The translations under genes and the position numbers were made by a program. Source: Prorocentrum cordatum (Eukaryota; Sar; Dinophyceae; Prorocentrales; Prorocentraceae). Taken from it: a stretch of DNA of 64,000 nucleotides. This document shows, piece after piece, positions 58,662-64,000 of this stretch. Location: contig CAUYUJ010016371.1 in assembly GCA_963575745.1 (NCBI GenBank), positions 740,726-804,725 of the forward strand, in the 5' to 3' direction. How positions within the stretch are numbered: position 1 is the first letter of the stretch; each line of letters opens with the position of its first letter. The notes below the pieces were generated by a model that worked only from the letters and a program-made list of their open reading frames with translations, did not search any database and was not told the origin of the DNA.

Positions 58662-59562
58662 GCCGCCGCCGCGGCCCCCCGCTGCCAAACCGCCCGCCGC
58701 CGCAACCGCCGCCGCCGCAGCCGCCGCAGCCGCCGCCACCGCCGCCGCAGCCGCCGCAGCCGCCGCCGCCGCCAAGTGTACTCTGTACTGTTTTTTTGAC
58801 AGGGATGGTGGGGGGGGGCCGCATCGGGTTGGCTGCGCATGTTCCGAATTTGGAGGCAGAGTGTGTTTTGTATTGTTTTTTTACAAGGGATGGTGGGGGG
58901 TGTCGGCATGGACCCTGGTTGGCCCCCAGTCGCCTGGGGGAGGGGGTGTTTATTAATAGGGAACAGTGATCAAGACACCCCCCCCGCCCGCAAGCCGTCT
59001 CGCTCACTCCCACCCGCCCTCCCAACACATACGTAGCACCCGAGTCTGACCCCCGGGCCTCAGCATATTCAGCAGTCGTCTTGGGATGGGTAGCTACTGG
59101 GGGCCAATCCGCTGCCGCCACCGCCGCCGCCACCGCCGCCCCGCCGCCCGCCGCCGCCGCCGCCGCTGCCGCCGCCGCCGCCGCAGCCGCCGCTGCCGCT
59201 ACCGCCACCGCCGCCGCCGCCACCGCCGCCACTGCCGCCGCCGCCGCCGCAACCGCCGCAGCCGCCGTCGCCGCCGCCGCAGCCGCCGCCGCCTCCGCCA
59301 AGTGTACTCTGTATTGTTTTTTGAAAGGGATGGTTGGGGGGGGGCGCATCGGGTTGGTTGCGCATGTTCCGAATTTGGAGGCAGAGTGTGGTTTGTATTG
59401 TTTGTTACAAGGGATTGTGGGGGGGGGTGTTGGCATGGACCTGGGTTGGCCCCCAGTCGCCTGGGGGAGGGGGTGTTTATTAATAGAGAACAATGATAAA
59501 CCCCTCCCCGAAGGGGTAGTGGAAGAGGAACCTCTCTAAACCACCGACGCCCAGAGGGCTGG
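57281..59562 (-). mobile_element. Composite dispersed element, copy 3 (full form, inverted)
   Basis: On minus, from 59,562 down, the order is: CCCTCTGGGCGTCGGTGGTT with CCTTCGGGGAGGGGTTT; TAATAAACACCCCCTCCCCC with AGGCGACTGGGGGCCAAC (59,490-59,445); CATGCCAACACC, CGCAACCAACCCGAT and CAGAGTACACTTGG; a CGG core (59,295-59,110); then a second tandem set of the same modules (58,960-58,545). There follow GTCCAAAACGGCCTCGGCGA (about 58,345-58,320), a TTTTGGCCTC block with TGAAACTCCCC, the AAGAGG array (58,210-57,500), GGCATCGTTTCTGGATGGGC (about 57,440) with GAAGCGTCAA, and an end at the CCGCCGATCCGGCG module (57,283-57,299). Module order equals copy 1. Confidence 0.65.
58545..58780. repeat. (CCG)n core of composite copy 3, first
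   Basis: CCGCCG runs with GTCGCCTGT and CAACCG interruptions. They produce poly-Arg, Ala, Gly and Pro frames of up to 390 codons that are artefacts. Its left flank AGCAGTCGTCTTGGGATGGG (58,501) is repeated at 59,074 before the second core at 59,110-59,295. Confidence 0.9.
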
Positions 59563-59629
59563 TGGGATCCAGTGCTCGACACCTCTTCCCCCCCTGCCAG
59601 TCCCCCCCTCGATTCCCCCCCCCCGGAGT

Positions 59630-59965
59630 TTTGCTCTGCAAGGGTGAAGGCAGGAGAGGGGGGGGGGGCGCTCTGCAAGGGAGGGGGGCTGCAAAGGGGG
59701 GGGGCCCTCTAAGGCGGGAGCGGGAACTGCAGGGAGGCGGGAGCGGGAACTGCAAAGGCGGGAGGGTCCGCTTTTTGGGCGGGGGGGAGGGGGGGGGGGA
59801 CAGGAGAGAGGAGGGGGACAGGAGAAAGGGGGGCGGGGGGGACAGGAGAGAGGGACGGGGGGGAATGGGGGGGGGGACAGGAAAAGGGGGGGGGACAGGA
59901 GATAAGGGGGGGGGGAAAAGGAAAGAGGGGGGGGGGGGACAGGAGGAGGGGGGGGGGGACAGGAG
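59630..59965. repeat. G-rich minisatellite of GGGGGACAGGAGA words
   Basis: Runs of 5-11 G separated by ACAGGAGA, AAAGG and GAGAGG words extend for about 330 bases on plus. This is a strong G-quadruplex candidate region and a likely source of assembly error. Confidence 0.85.
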
Positions 59966-59969
59966 AGAG

Positions 59970-60000
59970 GAGTGTGTGTGTGTGTGTGTGCGTGCGTGTG

Positions 60001-60053
<53 letters not shown>

Positions 60054-60085
60054 GTGTGTGTGTGTGTGTGTAAGTGTGTGGGGGG
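59970..60085. repeat. (GT)n microsatellite
   Basis: About 55 GT dinucleotides with a few GC and TT interruptions, ending at a G8 run. Confidence 0.95.
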
Positions 60086-60092
60086 GGGCGGG

Positions 60093-60409
<317 letters not shown>

Positions 60410-61040
60410 GCTCGGAGATCTCCAGCATCTACGGCCCCGTGCCGCGGCCGTGGCCCCAGGAGTCGGGTGCTGGAGAGCTGCTGGCGGCTGCCGAGACGCT
60501 GGCCCACTCTCTGCCGCCCGTGCACATGTACAATGTCTTTCAACTCCTGTTAGATGGCTGGGAGGCGGACGAGGATTGGTGCATATGCTGGAACCGTCTG
60601 TACCGCGAGATTTGGCAGTTGTTCTGGAGTCGCGCCCGCGATGAGGGATGCGAGCACAACCAGATTTCGAAGGTGAAAGGGCATGCTTCGATGAATGATG
60701 TCCACAGTGGAGTCATCACGCTGTGGCAGAGGAAGGGCACCAGACTGGCCGACGCCCGTGCAAAAGAAGGTGCGAGTGTCCACCCCTTCTGGCCAGCCCA
60801 TGCCGAGGCCGCCACTGTCGCTGATGAGTGGGGGGTGAGTCTTGGGCGGTGGGCGGGAGTGGCCGCGCAGGAGGGAGACAGTTGGCTCAGGGCCGAGGAT
60901 GGCTTTGAAGCGCCTGGCCTCAACGTTGTGCGTTGTCCGGCTGATGGCTGCAAGAACGCCAGTGCTAGCCAGTGCGCTCTCTGCCCAACGCGCCCGTGCA
61001 TCAGGCACGGGTCGGGATCAATCTTCTCAGACTCAACTGC
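60410..61040 (+). pseudogene. LINE ORF2 RNase H domain, 5'-truncated
   Basis: The plus frame after the CAT array reads [13 protein letters not shown], then [15 protein letters not shown] (the position of the catalytic Glu helix), [14 protein letters not shown] (the second-Asp strand, where no Asp is evident) and REIWQLFW. It continues with KVKGHAS (60,670-60,690) carrying the active-site His and [13 protein letters not shown] carrying the final Asp. The order, spacing and AK-G-A ending match RNase H of non-LTR retrotransposons. The first strand with its Asp is missing exactly where the CAT array begins. The frame stays open to 61,254, but beyond about 61,040 it is not recognisable. Confidence 0.7.
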
Positions 61041-61339
61041 ATGGTGCCGCCGCCCCTGTGCTGTCACCCGTGGCGCCCCTTTCCCCGCCGGCGCCCATCC
61101 CCCCGCAATTTGGCGGGGATGCCCAGGCCAGGCCCGCCGCGGCCGCCCGGCTGCCGGCGGCAGGAGCTGCGGCCGTGAGCGTCGGGCGGCAGGGCGACGG
61201 GGCGGGGGAGGAGCAGCAGGAGGAGCAGCAGCAGCGGCAGCAGCCTCAAGTTAGCAGTGGCAGTGGCAGCAGCAGGAGGCCTCCAGGGGGGCAACAGAGT
61301 GTGGCCGTTGAGCTGGGGGAAGAGTTGCCCCCCCTGGTG

Positions 61340-61640
61340 GCACCTGAGGCTGGATGTGCCGCACAGGCTGTACCGAGCGGGGGGGGGCCGCGTTCTGCAT
61401 GAGATGCGGGGCCCACACGTTCTCGACGCGAGCCCGTGGCCTCGTGGAGCCGTGCCTCGGTCACCCCCCCTCGGACAGGCTCGGAGAGTGTCTCAGACGT
61501 TTGAAACGTGGGCTCCATCCCTCCAAAGGGGGGGGGCCCAGGCTGTGCTTGGCCCGCCGCGGCCGCTGCGTGCTCGCTCACGCTCGCGGTCGCCTCAGGG
61601 CGGCCATCCGTGACAGTGTAGCTGCAGGGACAGTGCGGCA
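61340..61640 (+). pseudogene. LINE C-terminal Cys-rich domain
   Basis: DVPHRLYRAGG in one frame passes, across a G9 run (61,379-61,387), into AFCMRCGAHTFSTRARGLVE and then CLRRLKRGLHPSKGGG in another. FCMRCG lies at 61,393-61,410. A C-x-x-C..C cluster ending in a (L)RRL.RGLHP motif is the usual C-terminus downstream of RNase H in dinoflagellate LINE-like ORF2 relics. The two frames differ by the length of the G run. The insert of 300 bases between RNase H and this domain is rich in Gly, Gln and Ala codons. Confidence 0.6.
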
Positions 61641-61739
61641 TAGTGCCGCCCCTGCCCAGACCCCCCTTTATTCGGGGGGCGGCGGACTCAGCTCGGTGGG
61701 CGACTGCGTTTCAGCGGCGACCCTCCTCGGGAGAGCGGG

Positions 61740-62191
<452 letters not shown>

Positions 62192-62224
62192 GGAGCGGGG
62201 TCCTAGCGGAAATTGAAAGATTTG

Positions 62225-62550
62225 GCGAACATTTCCCGCCGATTTTGGGTACGCTAGGTTCCCGGGTTCCGGGTCCCGGGTTCCCAAGTTCCCGGTTCCA
62301 AATTCCGGGACGATTTCGGTGGCCGGCGGGGTTCCCGGGTTCCCGGGGTTCCTGGTCGATTTTCTTTTCCATCGGTCTCACCATCGATCTCATTAACCCC
62401 TTCTATCGGTCTCACCATCGATCTCAAAATCGATATCACAGGCGATATCACTGTAGATCGCACGAGCGATCTCGCGATCGAGATCGTTGAATCGACTTCA
62501 GTCTCGGTCTCACGATCGACCTTACAATCGTCCTCTATCGATTACACGAT
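62225..62550. repeat. GGTTCCCGG words and CGATCTCACNATCGAT repeats
   Basis: Positions 62,255-62,350 repeat TTCCCGGGTTCC, partly palindromic. Positions 62,365-62,550 repeat TCGGTCTCACCATCGATCTC and GCGATCTCGCGATCGAGATC at 15-20 base spacing. No gene is visible. Confidence 0.65.
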
Positions 62551-62617
62551 CGATCTCACTATCCATATTACTAATTTTGCAAACCATCAACTTATTGGGG
62601 TTTCTCTCTTGTGTAGT

Positions 62618-63325
62618 ATCCGCCGATCCGGCGTGTGAGTTTAAGAAAGCTACAACCTGAGCTTCAGCTCTGCTGCGGGGGGGGGCCAGGGTGGCTCTGC
62701 CGGGGTAGAGGGGGGAGGAGGGGGGGGATCATGGGGTCCACCCTTTCTTCCCCCCCCCCGCGGGAATCCCAAACCGCCCCAAGACGGGCCAAAAGGGGGC
62801 CAGGAGGCCACCAAGACGGTCCAGGAGGCGCTCGAAACGGTCTAAGAGCGCTCCTGGACGCCCAAGATGGCCTGAAGACGGCCCAAGAGGCCTCCAAGAC
62901 GCCTCGGACCCCCAAGAGGGCCTCAAGAGGTACAATAATAAAGTTGCTAATAGGTTTTGAAGCATTTTGACATTATCGCCTTTTCCGTCTTAGAAGCGCC
63001 GAAAACGGTCCAAGAGGCCCCCAAGATCGCCCCAAGACAGCCCAAGAGGCCCCCAAGAGGAGCTAAGACGGTCCAAGAGGGCCCCAATATAGCCCTGGAG
63101 GCCTCCCAAGACGACCCCGAGAGGCGCCCAAGATGGCCTCACCAGGGTGAATCCGAACGGGCCCTTCTAGTCCTCCACCCCAAGATGCCCCCGAGGCGCC
63201 CCCAAGGGGCCCCCAGAGGCCCCCAAGAGGTCCCCAAAAGGCCCCCAAGAGGACCCCGAGAGGCCCCCAAGAGGCCCCAAAGGCCCCCAAGAAGCCACAA
63301 GAACTAGGAGGCCCCAAGAGGCGCT
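62618..63325. mobile_element. Fragment of the composite element
   Basis: It begins with ATCCGCCGATCCGGCGTGTG and GAGTTTAAGAA..GAGCTTCAGCTCTGC (62,620-62,675), the same end module as at 57,283-57,345. A G-rich stretch and an array of CCAAGACGGCCCAAGAGGCC words (62,765-63,320) follow. The array lies in the opposite orientation relative to the end module compared with copy 3. Confidence 0.5.
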
Positions 63326-63429
63326 GGCTCGCGTGCTGCCCGGCCAGAGGTGCACGGCCTGACTTGGTATTGCTCGGAAGCGAAAGCGATGAACGAAGAA
63401 CCTTCCACCCGTCGCCGTCACCAGTCGTC

Positions 63430-63521
63430 GGTCGTCGGCCGTCGGCCGTCGGCAGCCGTTCGCCGTCAGTCGTCGTCGACGTCGACGTCGACGTCGACGT
63501 CGACGTCGTCGACGACGACGA

Positions 63522-63568
<47 letters not shown>

Positions 63569-63572
63569 GTTC
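63430..63572. repeat. (GTC)n array with GTCGAC blocks
   Basis: GTCGTCGGCC words, then GTCGACGTCGAC, then pure GTC. From 63,573 to the end no gene is recognised. A short (TA)n lies at 63,721-63,735. Confidence 0.9.
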
Positions 63573-64000
63573 GACGTCATTAACTCCTTCGTCGGTCGTC
63601 GTCGTAATTATCCCGCTCGTCGACCGTTGGTCGTCCGTTGTCGCCGTCATCGTCCATTTCAACAACAATAGCATCAGGAGCGCCCCGGATCGGCGGCACT
63701 GGCCGGAGGCCACTACAAATTATATATATATATATACACACATGTAGACACATCTGTATACATACGGGGAAGCAGCGGATCATACAACTCTTGCACACAA
63801 GAACAAGTCCTGAAGAAAAGGGGTCCAGAACCCTGGGGCTTTTCCCGTGAGTGGTTTCTCGTCCGACTGCTTTCTGAGCCGGAAACGGGGACAAAACTCC
63901 GGACTCTTTTCCCGAAGGGCTCCTGTGACCAGCGGTGGGGGACTACAGGGTCGCGAGTAGTGGGCAGCGCAGGTCGCAGGTGGCTTTCCCGAAGGGGTGC

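Noticed and set aside
57772-58956. 394-codon plus frame
   Set aside because: It is built from the GGCCTCTTGGGG array and the CCG core of the composite element.

Overview
The window looks like nuclear DNA of a dinoflagellate. It is GC-rich, almost gene-free and packed with microsatellites and tandem repeats. The only recognisable proteins are retroelement relics of the kinds seen in dinoflagellate genomes: a reverse transcriptase with a cytosine-C5-methyltransferase-like domain and a tyrosine recombinase, and LINE-type RNase H ends. A high-GC core dinoflagellate such as Prorocentrum would fit, but the genus is an inference. I see no bacterial-style operons, rRNA, tRNA, spliced-leader or intact housekeeping gene. 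Most long open frames are artefacts of tandem repeats whose period is a multiple of 3, or which simply lack stop codons.

Layout. Positions 1-4,430: a LINE RNase H scrap beside a GGA array, then nested satellites and AGCAT/CTA arrays. Positions 4,480-6,750: first copy of a modular dispersed repeat, here called the composite element; other copies lie at 43.5-44.4 kb (+) and 57.3-59.6 kb (-), with fragments elsewhere. Positions 6.8-11.6 kb: no gene seen. Positions 11.6-15.9 kb: a degenerate short-period satellite interrupted by a 90-bp satellite that has a second locus at 55.3-56.1 kb, with the same leader at both. Positions 16.5-19.1 kb and 27.3-29.1 kb: decayed minus-strand coding regions of unknown function. 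Positions 29.1 kb and 54.2 kb: two copies of a 190-200 bp element with terminal inverted repeats.

Positions 34.6-38.55 kb: eight copies of a unit of about 530 bp, ending about 50 bp from the stop codon of a tyrosine recombinase. That recombinase is the 3' end of a degenerate retroelement on the minus strand (about 43.2 to 38.56 kb) in the order RT, methyltransferase-like domain, RNase H, tyrosine recombinase. The methyltransferase appears to sit between the first and second catalytic parts of RNase H. Positions 49-52 kb: several short-period satellites. Positions 59.6-62.2 kb: poly-G, GT and CAT arrays leading directly into the 3' end of a LINE (RNase H plus a C-terminal Cys cluster), followed by another CAT array. 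Positions 62.2-64 kb: further repeats.

The genes do not form a pathway. The organising principle is repeats nested in repeats, with retroelement ends abutting microsatellites. Everything was read by eye without alignment, so boundaries are approximate.
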